DNA of 64,000 bases from Desulfofundulus salinus (GTDB taxonomy: Bacteria > Bacillota > Desulfotomaculia > Desulfotomaculales > Desulfovirgulaceae): the NCBI RefSeq assembly GCF_003627965.1, contig NZ_RBWE01000001.1:2271328-2335327 (forward strand), written 5' to 3'. Positions 53,527 to 63,100 of this stretch are shown here, one piece after another (position 1 is the stretch's first letter; each line of letters begins with the position of its first letter). The notes under the pieces are model-generated. The model worked only from the letters and a program-made list of their open reading frames with translations. It had not been told where the DNA came from and did not search any database. A program made the translations under genes and the position numbers.

Positions 53527-54249
53527 TTATTTTAACAGGCGCTTGAGCATTATTTCAGTGGCCGCCCTTTCCAGACGGTCGTCCAGGGGAGCAAGTTCTG
53601 CGGGCAAACCCCGGCGGCGCAATGCCAGGGAGATGAGGTGATCCGTAAGCCGGGGGTTCTTGGGCAGCAGGGGACCGTGGAGGTAGGAGCAAAAGACATT
53701 CTTGTAACGAGCCCCCTCGGTGCCGTCCTCCCCGTTGTTGCCGTAGCCCACCAGCACCCGGCCCAGCGGGGAGATCTGCCCCAGGAAAGTGCGACCGGCA
53801 TGGTTTTCAAATCCGGTCACCCGCACCCGTTCCCCGTCGATCTCCAGCTCTACGACCACGTTGCCAATCATCCTCTTCCGCCCGGCCTCCGTATAGAAGT
53901 CTAAAAGACCCAGGCCGGGAATCACGTGGCCTTCCAGGGTGCGGTAATATTTGCCCAGCAACTGGTAGCCGCCGCAGATGGCCAGAACCACCAGCCCCTC
54001 CTCCGCCGCCGCATGCAAAAGCTCCCGGCGATTTTCCAGGTCTTTGGCCATCAGGTTTTGTTCCCGGTCGGAACCCCCGCCCAGGAAAAGAAAATCCATT
54101 TCCCGGAAGTCAACCGGGTCCCCCAGGTTAATGCGGTGCACCTCCACTTCAATCCCGCGCCACTGGCAGCGGCGAACATAGGCCATCACGTTACCCCGGT
54201 CGCCATAGAGATTTAACAGGTCAGGATACAGATGGCAGACTTTCAACAC
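53527..54249 (-). CDS. gatD: GatD, lipid II isoglutaminyl synthase amidotransferase
   Basis: Glutamine amidotransferase subunit that, with MurT, amidates the D-glutamate of lipid II. It has the class I-like GATase core: MDFLFLGGGSDREQ, catalytic Cys in AICGGYQLLG, GFENHAGRT and His in YLHGPLLPKN. It is about 240 residues. GTG 54249 fits the AGAGGGA site and overlaps murT by 29 bases. Target: peptidoglycan precursor at the cytoplasmic membrane. Confidence 0.92.
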   Translation of the reverse strand: MLKVCHLYPDLLNLYGDRGNVMAYVRRCQWRGIEVEVHRINLGDPVDFREMDFLFLGGGSDREQNLMAKDLENRRELLHAAAEEGLVVLAICGGYQLLGKYYRTLEGHVIPGLGLLDFYTEAGRKRMIGNVVVELEIDGERVRVTGFENHAGRTFLGQISPLGRVLVGYGNNGEDGTEGARYKNVFCSYLHGPLLPKNPRLTDHLISLALRRRGLPAELAPLDDRLERAATEIMLKRLLK

Positions 54250-55624
54250 GACTTTCCCTCTTTGCATAACCACTTAAAATCCTTTCCAGGGGCCACAGGG
54301 CCGTATAGGTAGCCAAAAGATAGGCCGTGGTGCCGGAACCATTTAAAACGTGTTCTACGGCCCGGTGCATATTCTCGACCACAATCCTGTCAAGGGGCAC
54401 CCCGGCATATTTCAGCCTGACGGCCATTTCCGCTCCCCTTTGCCCGGTACAGACCAGGGAGTTCAAACGGTGGTGGTGCTCCTCCAGAACCTCAAAGTCC
54501 ACGTCCCACAACCAGGAGATGTCCCGGCCGTCGGCATCGTTGTCATTGATGGCAATGAGCACATCCACCGGGCCGGGGAGGGACAGCAAAGCGCCCAACC
54601 CTTCGTTAAACCCGGTGGGGTTTTTGACCAGGTTTAAGAGCACCGGCTTATCCCGGTAGCGGAATCTTTCCATGCGGCCGGTGGCCGGGGTGTAACCCGC
54701 CAGGGCGCGGATTATCACTTCCGGCTCCACGCCCAGGGAAAGGCCGGCCGAAAAAGCCGCCAGGCCGTTGTAGAGGTTATACAACCCGGGCACGGGAATA
54801 ACCAGTTCATAGTAGCCGGCGGGTGAACGCAGGCGGACACTTACCCTGTGATCTCCCTGGGAAACCTCCGTTCCCTCCACATCGGCGAAAGGCCGGGAAA
54901 AGCCGCAGCCGGGACAACGGTAATTACCCAGCTGGCTGTAATGATAGTAGGCATAGAATAGCTCCCGCCCGCAATGGGGGCAGAAGCGCCCTTCCCGGGC
55001 GGCGGCGGAAAGGGAAGTCACCTGCCGGTGTTCCCCCAGGCCATAATAAAATGCCTCTTTCCCGGTGGAGGCAGCCAGAGGGGCTACCAGGGGGTCATCG
55101 GCATTTAACACCAGCCTGGTCCCCGGCAACTGAACCAGGGCTTCACGGATGAGGGATATGGTTTTGTCCAGTTCCCCGTAGCGATCCAGCTGGTCCCGGA
55201 AAAAGTTGGTGATCACCACTATGCTTGGATGTACCTGGCGGGTAACCCGCGGAAAAGAGGCCTCGTCCACCTCCAGGAGGGCGTAGTCGCAGTCCACCTG
55301 GCCTAAAAGAGATGCGGCCTTTAAAAAAGCGGTGGTAACGCCGGTAATCAGGTTGGCCCCCTCGGTGTTGACCACCACCCGGTAACCGGCCTCCCTGACC
55401 ACCCGGGCAATCATGTTGTTCGTGGTGGTCTTGCCGTTGGTGCCGGTGACCATGACCACGCCCCGGCGGGCCTGCCGGGCCAGGCAGCCCAGGATGCCGG
55501 GACAGATTTTCAAGGCCACCATACCGGGCAGGGAGGAGCCTTTACCCCGTCCCAGCAGGCGAACAAGCCACATGATTACTTTAGCAACCAGTATGGCAAG
55601 GATCAGACGCAAGTGAAAAGCCAA
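54221..55624 (-). CDS. murT: MurT, lipid II isoglutaminyl synthase ligase subunit
   Basis: Mur-ligase-like ATP enzyme that works with GatD. The N-terminal hydrophobic stretch LILAILVAKVIMWLVRLLG is followed by the P-loop TGTNGKTTTNNMIA. A four-Cys zinc ribbon (CPHCGREL and YRCPGCGFS) is characteristic of MurT and is inserted in the middle. The C-terminal DUF1727 has INDNDADGRDISWLWDVDFE. The TTG at 55624 has AGGA five bases upstream and gives 467 residues. The longer frame to 55717 runs into a MITE-like element and should be ignored. Confidence 0.93.
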   Translation of the reverse strand: MAFHLRLILAILVAKVIMWLVRLLGRGKGSSLPGMVALKICPGILGCLARQARRGVVMVTGTNGKTTTNNMIARVVREAGYRVVVNTEGANLITGVTTAFLKAASLLGQVDCDYALLEVDEASFPRVTRQVHPSIVVITNFFRDQLDRYGELDKTISLIREALVQLPGTRLVLNADDPLVAPLAASTGKEAFYYGLGEHRQVTSLSAAAREGRFCPHCGRELFYAYYHYSQLGNYRCPGCGFSRPFADVEGTEVSQGDHRVSVRLRSPAGYYELVIPVPGLYNLYNGLAAFSAGLSLGVEPEVIIRALAGYTPATGRMERFRYRDKPVLLNLVKNPTGFNEGLGALLSLPGPVDVLIAINDNDADGRDISWLWDVDFEVLEEHHHRLNSLVCTGQRGAEMAVRLKYAGVPLDRIVVENMHRAVEHVLNGSGTTAYLLATYTALWPLERILSGYAKRESRVESLPSVS

Positions 55625-55654
55625 GTCTTTCCTGCACCCCTTGTTAGAGGAAAT

Positions 55655-55950
55655 ACAGTGATTCCGGTTGGATGCGGCGCTGTCCCCGCTCACTCCAGTG
55701 CTTCGCGCCGACAGCACCGCGGCTCGCTTCAGCCGGCTCTGGCTCTCTGCGGATTGCCCGCCACTAACATTCTTCGTCGTTACCTTTTAAAATAATATGT
55801 CTTAAAAGTCTTCTTCCTGGTAGTTCATCATGCGTCCTCGAGAGCCGAGCCGGCAACCTCGCTTCACCGGGTGCTGTTACCGGCGCTTCGCAAGTCGTTC
55901 GCTCCGGACAGCGCCGCATCCTCGTCATAACGGTTTTACTAAATATTTAC
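55655..55950. mobile_element. MITE-like element, copy 4 (296 bp)
   Basis: Its right end, read inward, is GTAAATATTTAGTAAAACCG, nearly identical to the left end of copy 1 for over 100 bases, so it is in reverse orientation. The left terminus is shortened (starts ACAGTGATTCCGG). It is flanked by the 8-bp direct repeat GAGGAAAT at 55647-55654 and 55951-55958. It lies between murT and the MBL-hydrolase gene and provides the end of the latter. Confidence 0.85.
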
Positions 55951-56898
55951 GAGGAAATAATACGCCACGCCGTCCTTCTTCTCTACTTTCACCCGGCCTT
56001 CTTCCACCAGTACGTCCAGGTGGGCCTGGACTTCTGAAAGTCCCAAAAAGATGTTGAACCCTTTTAAATCGGGATACAGGAGCCGGGAAAGCTCAAAGGC
56101 GGTGCGCCGCCCGTACTTCCGTAACAGATCCACCAGGGCGTCAAAACGGGCCTGGTGCTGTTCCCGCACCATGGCCACCACCTGCCGGTAGTCGTCTATG
56201 ACTTCCCCGTGCCCCGGCCAGACCCGCCTTATGTCCATGGACGTCAGCCTGTCCAGCCCCTGCAGGTAGTGGCGCAGGCTGGGTGCCCGGCGATCGGGGT
56301 GAACCGGATCGGGCTCCAGAAATGGGTTAGGGGTAATGCGGGGCAGCAAAAAGTCCCCGGAAATAAGGCTCTTTCCCGCCGGGTCATAAAAACAAAGGTG
56401 GCCGGTGGCATGGCCGGGTAAATGGAGCGCCTTTAAGCTCCCCCGCTCGAAGGGTATTTCCACTCCGTCGGTCGTGGTTATAGCACCCCCGGGCGGCACA
56501 AAGGGCCTGGGGAGCTTATCCCCGTCCTTGAGAACTTCCGCTATGATCTCCGCCGGGGTACCGGCTTCCTGGATAAAGGGCATCCTCTCCTCGATAAAAT
56601 CGTTTTTGCCGCTCAGTTTCTTCAAATCATAGGGATGAATATATATCTTTGCCCCCGTCAGGGAGTGTATCCAGTGGGCCAGGCCGCTGTGATCGGAATG
56701 GAAATGGGTCAGCAGAATCCGTTCAATTTCGGCCAGGGGAACACCCAAACGGTTCAGTTCTTTCTGCAATACTTCCCTGGCCTCGCCGGTATCGGGCCCC
56801 GGGTCCACCAGGGTATAGGGTCGTGAAGCGATGAGATAGGCATTGACCGGTCCCACCGCGTAAGGGGTGGGCACCACTATCCTGTGTAACGGTAACAA
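55939..56898 (-). CDS. MBL-fold metallo-hydrolase with winged-helix tail
   Basis: A 319-residue metallo-beta-lactamase-fold hydrolase. The zinc ligands are THFHSDHSG, HLPGHATGH, ISGDFLLPRI and WPGHGEVI. A C-terminal helical, winged-helix-like domain (KYGRRTAFELSRLL, LGLSEVQAHLDVLVEEGRVKVE) is typical of the glyoxalase II/LACTB2-like branch. Substrate unknown. The start is TTG with GGGGAG seven bases upstream. The last three residues and the stop are encoded by the terminal repeat of the MITE-like element, so the original C terminus has been replaced. Confidence 0.88.
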   Translation of the reverse strand: MLPLHRIVVPTPYAVGPVNAYLIASRPYTLVDPGPDTGEAREVLQKELNRLGVPLAEIERILLTHFHSDHSGLAHWIHSLTGAKIYIHPYDLKKLSGKNDFIEERMPFIQEAGTPAEIIAEVLKDGDKLPRPFVPPGGAITTTDGVEIPFERGSLKALHLPGHATGHLCFYDPAGKSLISGDFLLPRITPNPFLEPDPVHPDRRAPSLRHYLQGLDRLTSMDIRRVWPGHGEVIDDYRQVVAMVREQHQARFDALVDLLRKYGRRTAFELSRLLYPDLKGFNIFLGLSEVQAHLDVLVEEGRVKVEKKDGVAYYFLVNI

Positions 56899-57010
56899 TC
56901 AACAACTCCCCTTTAGTAGAAGTGGTCCCATGACAATTGCCTGCCATTGGCGGAAAGAAAACATTTACAGTTTATTATACCACAGCTTAACCGGCTGGCC
57001 ATAATAATAA

Positions 57011-57035
57011 AAGCACCTCTTGTCTAGAGGCGCTT
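57011..57035 (-). terminator. Terminator after cbiO
   Basis: AAGCGCCTCT, five bases, AGAGGTGCTT followed by TTATTATTATGG on the minus strand. The stem overlaps the cbiO stop codon. It ends the cobalt/nickel transporter genes. Confidence 0.8.
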
Positions 57036-57864
57036 AGACCCGGTGTCCTGCCAAAATATCTTTCAGTAAGGCTGCCGCCTGTTCCACCGTATAGGGCACG
57101 GTTTTGAGCTGCAATTCGGGCAGGGAGCGAAAAATTTGCGCCACCAGGGGGAAGCGCAGGTTGGCCTGGCGGATTATATCCTCCCGGACCAGCAATGACG
57201 GGTCACCCTGGGCCAGGGTGCGGCCGTTTTTTATGATAATCACCCGGTCCGCCCAGCTGGCCGCCATATCCACGTCGTGGGTGGCCACCAGGATGGTGGC
57301 ACCCCGGCGGTGCAACCGGTCCAGAATATCCAGCAATGTATCCTTGCCCTGGGGATCAAGGTAGGCCATGGGCTCGTCCAGGACGATAATTTCCGGCCCC
57401 ATGGCCAGAACCCCGGCGATAGCCACCCGCTTTTTCTGCCCGTAGCTGAGGTGGTAAGGCGGTTTGTCCCGGTATGCTTCCATCTGCACTGCCGCCAGGG
57501 CCTCCTGCACCCGCCGTTCGACCTCTGTGGCGGACAGGCCCATATTCACCGGGCCGAAGGCCACGTCCTCCCCTACGGTGGAAGAAAAAACCTGATCATC
57601 GGGATCCTGAAACACCAGGCCCACCCGGCTTTTGATCTCCCTGGCCGTGCGGGCGTTGACCTCCTGCCCCATGATCCGCACCTTTCCCCGCTGGGGCAGG
57701 TAAAGGCCGTTTAAATGCAGCAAGAGGGTGGACTTACCCGCTCCATTGGGCCCCAAAAGGGCCACCCGGCTTCCTTCGGGTATAGAAAGGGAAAGGCCCT
57801 GCAGGGCCCTGGTGCCGTCCCGGTAGGTATAGTGCAGGTCCTCTACTTCAATGACAGCAGCCAA
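57034..57864 (-). CDS. cbiO: ECF transporter ATPase CbiO
   Basis: ATP-binding subunit (276 residues) of an energy-coupling-factor metal importer. Walker A is GPNGAGKST, the Q-loop is VFQDPDDQVFSSTVGEDVAFGP, the signature LSYGQKKRVAIAGVLA, Walker B IIVLDEPMAYLD and the switch His ATHD. The C-terminal extension is usual for CbiO/EcfA. It overlaps cbiQ by 22 bases. Cobalt and nickel transporters of this type cannot be separated by sequence alone. Confidence 0.92.
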   Translation of the reverse strand: MAAVIEVEDLHYTYRDGTRALQGLSLSIPEGSRVALLGPNGAGKSTLLLHLNGLYLPQRGKVRIMGQEVNARTAREIKSRVGLVFQDPDDQVFSSTVGEDVAFGPVNMGLSATEVERRVQEALAAVQMEAYRDKPPYHLSYGQKKRVAIAGVLAMGPEIIVLDEPMAYLDPQGKDTLLDILDRLHRRGATILVATHDVDMAASWADRVIIIKNGRTLAQGDPSLLVREDIIRQANLRFPLVAQIFRSLPELQLKTVPYTVEQAAALLKDILAGHRV

Positions 57865-58658
57865 ATATGTCCCCCCAGTTCAAAAAGACGCAATCCTATG
57901 GCCACGGACAGGATGAAAGCACCCCACGCCAGATCCCACCCTCCGGGAGGAGGAAGCACCCTTTTGCGGTTCTCCCCGGAATAGCCGCGGGCCAGCATGG
58001 CGTGATAAATCCTCTCCCCCCGTTCCCAGGACCGGATAAACAGGACCGCTATGGTTTGCCCCAGGGTGCGAAAGGTGTGCCGGTGGAAAAGATGCCTGCC
58101 CGGCACAAACCCCCGGGCCGTGCGTGCGGTGTTCATCCGCCGCAGCTCATCGCCTACCACATATATATAGCGGATGCTAAACTCTATCAACTGGATGAAA
58201 ACAGCCGGTACCCGAAAGAAGGATAGCGCTTCCAGCACATGGCGCAGGCCGGTTGTGGCCATCAGGAAATTTACGGCTAAAACCGCAGCAAAAACCCGCA
58301 GGGAAAGCATAAGGGCGTGCTGCCACCCTTCCCTGGTAGCGGTTAAGGTTAGTATTCCCCACTCCCAGCGCCAGAAGGGCTCACCCGGGATGATGAAGGG
58401 GAACAGGAAAATCATTACGCCAGCAAAGGGCAGCAACCACAACAGGCGACTGACCAGTTGACGCAGGTGCAGACGGGCCGCTGCCGTAAGCACCAGCAGA
58501 AAGCCCGCCGCCAGAGCCAGACATGTCCGGGAGGTAAGCATGGTCGACAGGGCAATAAAGCCCACCACCGCCACCACCTTGACCCGGGGATCCAGCCTGT
58601 GCATGAACGACCCGGAGTGCCCGCCGGGTTGAAGAAAATGGTCCATCACCTGTGACAC
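57843..58658 (-). CDS. cbiQ: ECF transporter transmembrane protein CbiQ
   Basis: Transmembrane coupling subunit. It has several helices (VVAVVGFIALSTML, LLWLLPFAGVMIFLFPF, VFAAVLAVNFLMATTG) and the Arg-containing coupling segments RTARGFVPGR and AMLARGYSGEN (the A-R-G motifs that contact the ATPase). The GTG at 58658 has GGAAGGG upstream; the frame is open to an ATG at 58748. A good promoter lies 170 bases upstream, so cbiQO may be transcribed separately from cbiM-pdgle. Confidence 0.88.
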   Translation of the reverse strand: MSQVMDHFLQPGGHSGSFMHRLDPRVKVVAVVGFIALSTMLTSRTCLALAAGFLLVLTAAARLHLRQLVSRLLWLLPFAGVMIFLFPFIIPGEPFWRWEWGILTLTATREGWQHALMLSLRVFAAVLAVNFLMATTGLRHVLEALSFFRVPAVFIQLIEFSIRYIYVVGDELRRMNTARTARGFVPGRHLFHRHTFRTLGQTIAVLFIRSWERGERIYHAMLARGYSGENRKRVLPPPGGWDLAWGAFILSVAIGLRLFELGGHIWLLSLK

Positions 58659-58825
58659 GTCAACACTTCCCTTCCAGCCCCACAGAAACTCACAGAAAAA
58701 GACCATGTGGTAATACGCCTGTCTTTCCGGGCAGGCCGCTGCCTCCATGGCCTTCTTTATCTTATGTAATTTTAAAAAAGTTCACGATTTGGAAACCATG
58801 GGATCTCCTTGACCCCGTTTAGTTA

Positions 58826-58855
58826 ATTATACCGCCGGCAACCCCTTCTGTTCAA
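58826..58855 (-). promoter_or_regulatory. Sigma-A promoter before cbiQ
   Basis: Minus-strand TTGAAC, an 18-base spacer and TATAAT. About 170 bases upstream of cbiQ. A CCCGGG/CCCGGG hairpin at 58868-58886 just upstream could end the cbiM unit. Confidence 0.65.
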
Positions 58856-58931
58856 GTATTTTTATAGACCCGGGTTTGTCCCGGGGGATGTTCACTCCAG
58901 CCAGCGACAGTGAAATAAGGTCCTGCGGGCG

Positions 58932-59243
58932 TCAGGAACGCCCCTTCCCGGCATTTCCCTTCGGCCGGACAAAAACCCGGCTCACAAGATACATGGCCCC
59001 AAACACCAGCAGTGTGCCCACCAGGCCGGCCAGGGAAGTGGCCAGGCCTTCACTGGCAATGCCGGGAAAAACGTAGTCGGGCATCAGGGCATGGATCAGT
59101 TCTTTCCCCTCGGCCAGGTGCAGGAATCCCTTGTCCTCGGCCACCCGCTCCAACCCGTCCGGGCTGGGAGAGGCAAAGGGAGAAAGAAAGGCGGCAATGG
59201 CCAGGGCAACCAGAAGGCCCCAGATTAAATTCTTCCTGTTCAT
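58932..59243 (-). CDS. PDGLE-domain protein (CbiN/NikN-like)
   Basis: A 103-residue membrane protein with two hydrophobic helices (LIWGLLVALAIAAFLSPFA and LAGLVGTLLVFGAMYLVSRVF) and the domain motif SPDGLERVAE. The PDGLE domain accompanies CbiM/NikM and serves as the small N subunit of the metal transporter. Its ATG overlaps the cbiM stop (ATGA). Confidence 0.88.
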   Translation of the reverse strand: MNRKNLIWGLLVALAIAAFLSPFASPSPDGLERVAEDKGFLHLAEGKELIHALMPDYVFPGIASEGLATSLAGLVGTLLVFGAMYLVSRVFVRPKGNAGKGRS

Positions 59244-59896
59244 AACTGCTCACCTCCCGCAAAACTCTTCTGCCCGGACTGCTCCAGCCCCCACAACCGG
59301 GAAACGAAGGAAACCACCACCACGGTAATCAGACCCTCGCCGATACCGATCAGAGCGTGCCACCCCAGCATGGCCGGCAGGACCACTGCCAGGGGTACAG
59401 TACCGGAGAAGGCAATTTCCAGGCTGCATGCCAGTGCCGCAGCCATTACCGACAGCCAGGCCGCCAGGAAGGTAGCTGCAGTGCGGCCGGCATTACCCTT
59501 GAACAGGCCGCCCACCAGCCGGTAAGTACCATAAGCCACCCACGGAGCGATTACCGCCATATTCAATACGTTCGCCCCCAGGGCGGTCAGGCCGCCGTCG
59601 TAAAAGAAAAGCATTTGAATAACCAGTACCGTGGTCAAAATCAAGCCGGCACTCCATGGACCCAGCAGAATTGCAGCCAGGGCTCCTCCCAAAAGGTGGC
59701 CCGAGGTGCCGCCGGCCACCGGGAAATTAATCATCTGGGCGGCAAAGATAAAGGCCGCCATCACTCCCAGGGCCGGCACCTGCCGGTCCTCCAGCACTTT
59801 CCTGGTGTTCGAAACCGCCGCAGCCAAAGCCCCGGCGCTAAGCGCACTGGCCCCCACCCAGATCTTGGGATCCAAAAATCCGTCGGGAATATGCAC
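59240..59896 (-). CDS. cbiM: ECF substrate-binding membrane protein CbiM
   Basis: Metal-selective S-component. The mature N terminus VHIPDGFLDPKIWVGA holds the His that coordinates the metal in CbiM/NikM. FIFAAQMINFPVAGGTSGHLLGGALAAILLGPW is the family signature. The GTG at 59896 has GGAGGAGG eight bases upstream; an upstream frame to 59971 is not needed. First gene of the cobalt/nickel uptake operon. Confidence 0.92.
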   Translation of the reverse strand: MHIPDGFLDPKIWVGASALSAGALAAAVSNTRKVLEDRQVPALGVMAAFIFAAQMINFPVAGGTSGHLLGGALAAILLGPWSAGLILTTVLVIQMLFFYDGGLTALGANVLNMAVIAPWVAYGTYRLVGGLFKGNAGRTAATFLAAWLSVMAAALACSLEIAFSGTVPLAVVLPAMLGWHALIGIGEGLITVVVVSFVSRLWGLEQSGQKSFAGGEQL

Positions 59897-59963
59897 AACA
59901 ACCGCCTCCTCCTGTTTCGATAATTTCAACCTTCGCAGCCTTATAATCACCAGGGGAACAAAA

Positions 59964-60005
59964 ATGACCACGCTGGCCCTCCCCTGGAAGAGACCTCCGT
60001 GGTCA
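59964..60005 (-). terminator. Terminator/attenuator in the cbiM leader
   Basis: Minus-strand GACCACG pairs with CGTGGTC around an inner GGTCTC/GGGCC part, followed by ATTTTTGTT. It stands 70 bases before cbiM. The 175-base region upstream (60006-60181) may hold an aptamer, but I recognise neither the cobalamin nor the NiCo core; an SD-like AAGGAGG is present. Confidence 0.55.
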
Positions 60006-60181
60006 CCATTGTACCGTAATGCTGTTGTCCTTTTGAGCCGGCTGTAACGGGCACCTCCTTGATGCCCTTTTTCCAGAAAGCCGTTATCTTATGTAGTATT
60101 CTGCAGGCCGGGTTGAAATCCTGCCGGCCAGCTAAAATTTTATCTCCACTCCATTTTTCTCCCATATAACGCCGGTACCAA

Positions 60182-63100
60182 TCACGCCAGTTCCAGGCGG
60201 ACCCGGCTGCCCGGGCCCCCGGGCCGGGCCGGCTCGACTACCAGGCGGCGGGGCAGGCGGCTTTTCAACTGGGGCAGGTGGCTGATCAGTCCGATGGCCA
60301 CCCGTTCCAGGGGCAGGCGCTCCAGGGTATCCATCACCGCCTCCAGGCACTGCTCGTCCAGGGAACCGAAACCCTCATCCAGGAAAAAGAACTCCAGGGG
60401 AGCCCGGCCCCGCCGTTGAATCTGGTCCGACAGGGCCAGGGCCAGGGCCAGGGAAACCAGGAAGGTTTCCCCGCCCGAAAGGGTGGAAACAGGCCGTTTA
60501 AGGCCGCCGTTACCCTCGTCCCGGAGAATGAACCCTCCCTGCCCGTCCAGTTCCAGAGCATAGCGGTAGCCGGTGAGCCGGCCCAGCCGCTCTGTGGCCA
60601 GGGTAACCAGGTTCTCCAGCCGCCGGCGGGCCAGAAACTCCACCAGCGCCCTGCCCCGCAGAAGCCCTTCCAGCTCCCGCAGGAGTGCAGCGCGCCGGAC
60701 CAGCTGCTGCCGCTCCCCTTCCAGGACAGCCCACCGCTGCTGGTTTTCCTGCAGCTTTTGCAGCAGCACCCCCGCCGCCCCTTCCTGCTGCTGGGCCATA
60801 CCCAGGGCTTCTTCCGCGGCCCGTAACTCTTCCTGCAGCCGATGCCACTCTTCCTCGTCCACACGCATGCCTTTCAGGCGGGCCTCCACTTCCTGCAGCC
60901 CCTTCAGCAGCACCTGTTCCTCCTGGCGGTGTTTCTTCACCTGACTGGTTAATTCCTCCCGCTCCTGCGGGTCCAGCAGGGCGTCTTTAGCCTCGGCGGG
61001 ACCGGCGAAATGGTTCTCCCGTGCCAACCGTTCCAGACGCCGGCACAGGTCCTCCAGCCGCTCCTGCAGGGCGGCACAGGTCTGTTCTTCGCCCTTCAGT
61101 TCCAGCCGGACCCGCTGGAAGGCCTCAGCTGCCTTCTGGTTTTCTTCCTCCGCCCGGGCCACCGCCCCCTGCAGCAGGGACAGCTCTTTCTGCACCTGCT
61201 CCAGGGCCTCCTGCACCCGCAAACCGCCGGTAAGTTCGTGCAACTCCGCCTGGAGCCGCCGGATCTGTTCTGCCCTGCCCGCCAGGGTGGCTTTCAGGGC
61301 CCCCTTTTGAACCACCAGATCCCGCAGGTCATCTTTGAGCTGCTGAAGTCGCCCGGCCAGATCTTTCAACTCCGCCTCCAGCCCTGTTATCTCGTCCTGG
61401 CAGCGCCGGTGTTTTTGCTGCTTTTCCTTTAAAGCATCCCAGTACCCCGGGACCTGGTCCGGGTCCGCCAGGCCCAGCACCTCCAGAAGCAGCCGGAGTT
61501 TTTCCCTGACCGTCTGCTGCTCCGCCCCTTTTTCCCCCAGGTGCCGGCAGAGGACGTCGATCTGCCGGGCCAGGCCTGCCCGGTCGGACTGCAGGCGGGC
61601 GAGGGCGGGCCTCTGCTCATCCAGCCGGCGGCGCAGTTCCTCTTTCCGGTCCAGGGCTTCTTTTAAGTGCTGCTGCCAGTCGCGCCAGGCCCGCTGCTGC
61701 TCCTGATATGCCTGCTCCGCCCTTTGCAGCCGGACCGGGAGATCCTGCACCGGCACCCCCTGCCATTCTGCCGGCAGCTCACCCCGCAAACGTTTGCCCT
61801 CCGCCCCAACCTGCTCCTTTTCTTCCGCCAGCTGCTCCTCCCGGAGCTTTAACGACGCAATCTCCGTTTCCAGCTGGACGATTTTCTTTTCACACTCCTG
61901 CCACTCATCCCGCCGCCGCGCCTGCTCCTCCTCTGCGGCTTCCACCGCCTCCTCATAGGGGGTGAGTTCCGTCCCCGCAGGGGAGGCGGGCGAGGGGTGG
62001 TGAGGCGAGCCGCAGACCGGACAGGCCCGCCCCGCCTCCAGCGTCCGGGCCAGGGCGGCGGCCATATTCCTGTGCCGGGCTTCCTCCAGTTCCCGCCGGG
62101 CCCGTTCCAGGGCCTTACCTGCCTCATCCAGGGCCTGCTGCAGAATTGCCGCCTTCTGCCTCCAGACTTCCCGCTGGCGCTCGAGCGATTCCAGCCGCTC
62201 CCTGACCTGCCGGTGTTCCTCCTGGAGCTTCTGGTACCGGGCGGCCAGTTCCTGCAGCGCCTCGATCCGGTGCCTGAGGTCCTGTATTTCACCAGCCCGC
62301 TTTTCCAGGTACCCCTCCGGTACGGGCGGGTTTCCCTGCAGGTGCTCCAAACCTTCTTCATGCCGCTTCAGCTCACGTTCCAGCCCCTGCACTTCCCGGG
62401 CCAGTTCCGTCTCCCGCTGCTGCAACGCGGCAAGCTCGCGACCCGCTTCTTCCCGCTCCCCCTCCATCTTTTTTATTTCCCGGCCCAGACGGGACAGCTC
62501 CCGGTACAGGTCCAGGGCACAGCGAGCCTGCTCGACCTCCTCCAGGGTAACCTGGAACTGTTCCCGCAGTTTCTGCAGTTCGGCCAGCCGCTGCTCCCCC
62601 AGGGCCAGCCGGGAAGCAAGTTCTTCCTGCTGCTTCCCCAGGTCCTGCCCGGCCAGCTCCCACCGGTCCAATTGTTTTTGATCCCTGGCTTGCTGCTCCA
62701 GCCAGGTGTCCAGCTCCTTTTCCTGCTCCCGGGCCTGTTCCAGCCGCGCCTGTTGCCTTAAAAGGGCCGGCCCCCTTTCCTCCCACTGCCGCCGCACCCG
62801 CCCGGCCTCTTCCTCCGCCGCCCGGGCCCCTTCCTCCTGCCTGTGCAGTTCTTCCTGTAACGCCCGCAGTCCTTCCCGGCGCTTCTCCAGGTCTTTTTCC
62901 AGGCGCCCGTACTCTTCCAGCAATCCGCGCAGGGTTTCGGCCCGGGCCGCCCGCTCCAGGCGTTCCTCGGTCCAGCGTACCTGCGCTTCCGCCGCCTGGA
63001 GTTCCTGCAACCGGCGCTGCAGGTTGGCCCGCTGTTCCTGGGCCTGGCGGATCTCGCGGGCCTCCTCCAGGCGCCTGCGGATCGCCTGCAGGTTTCGTTC

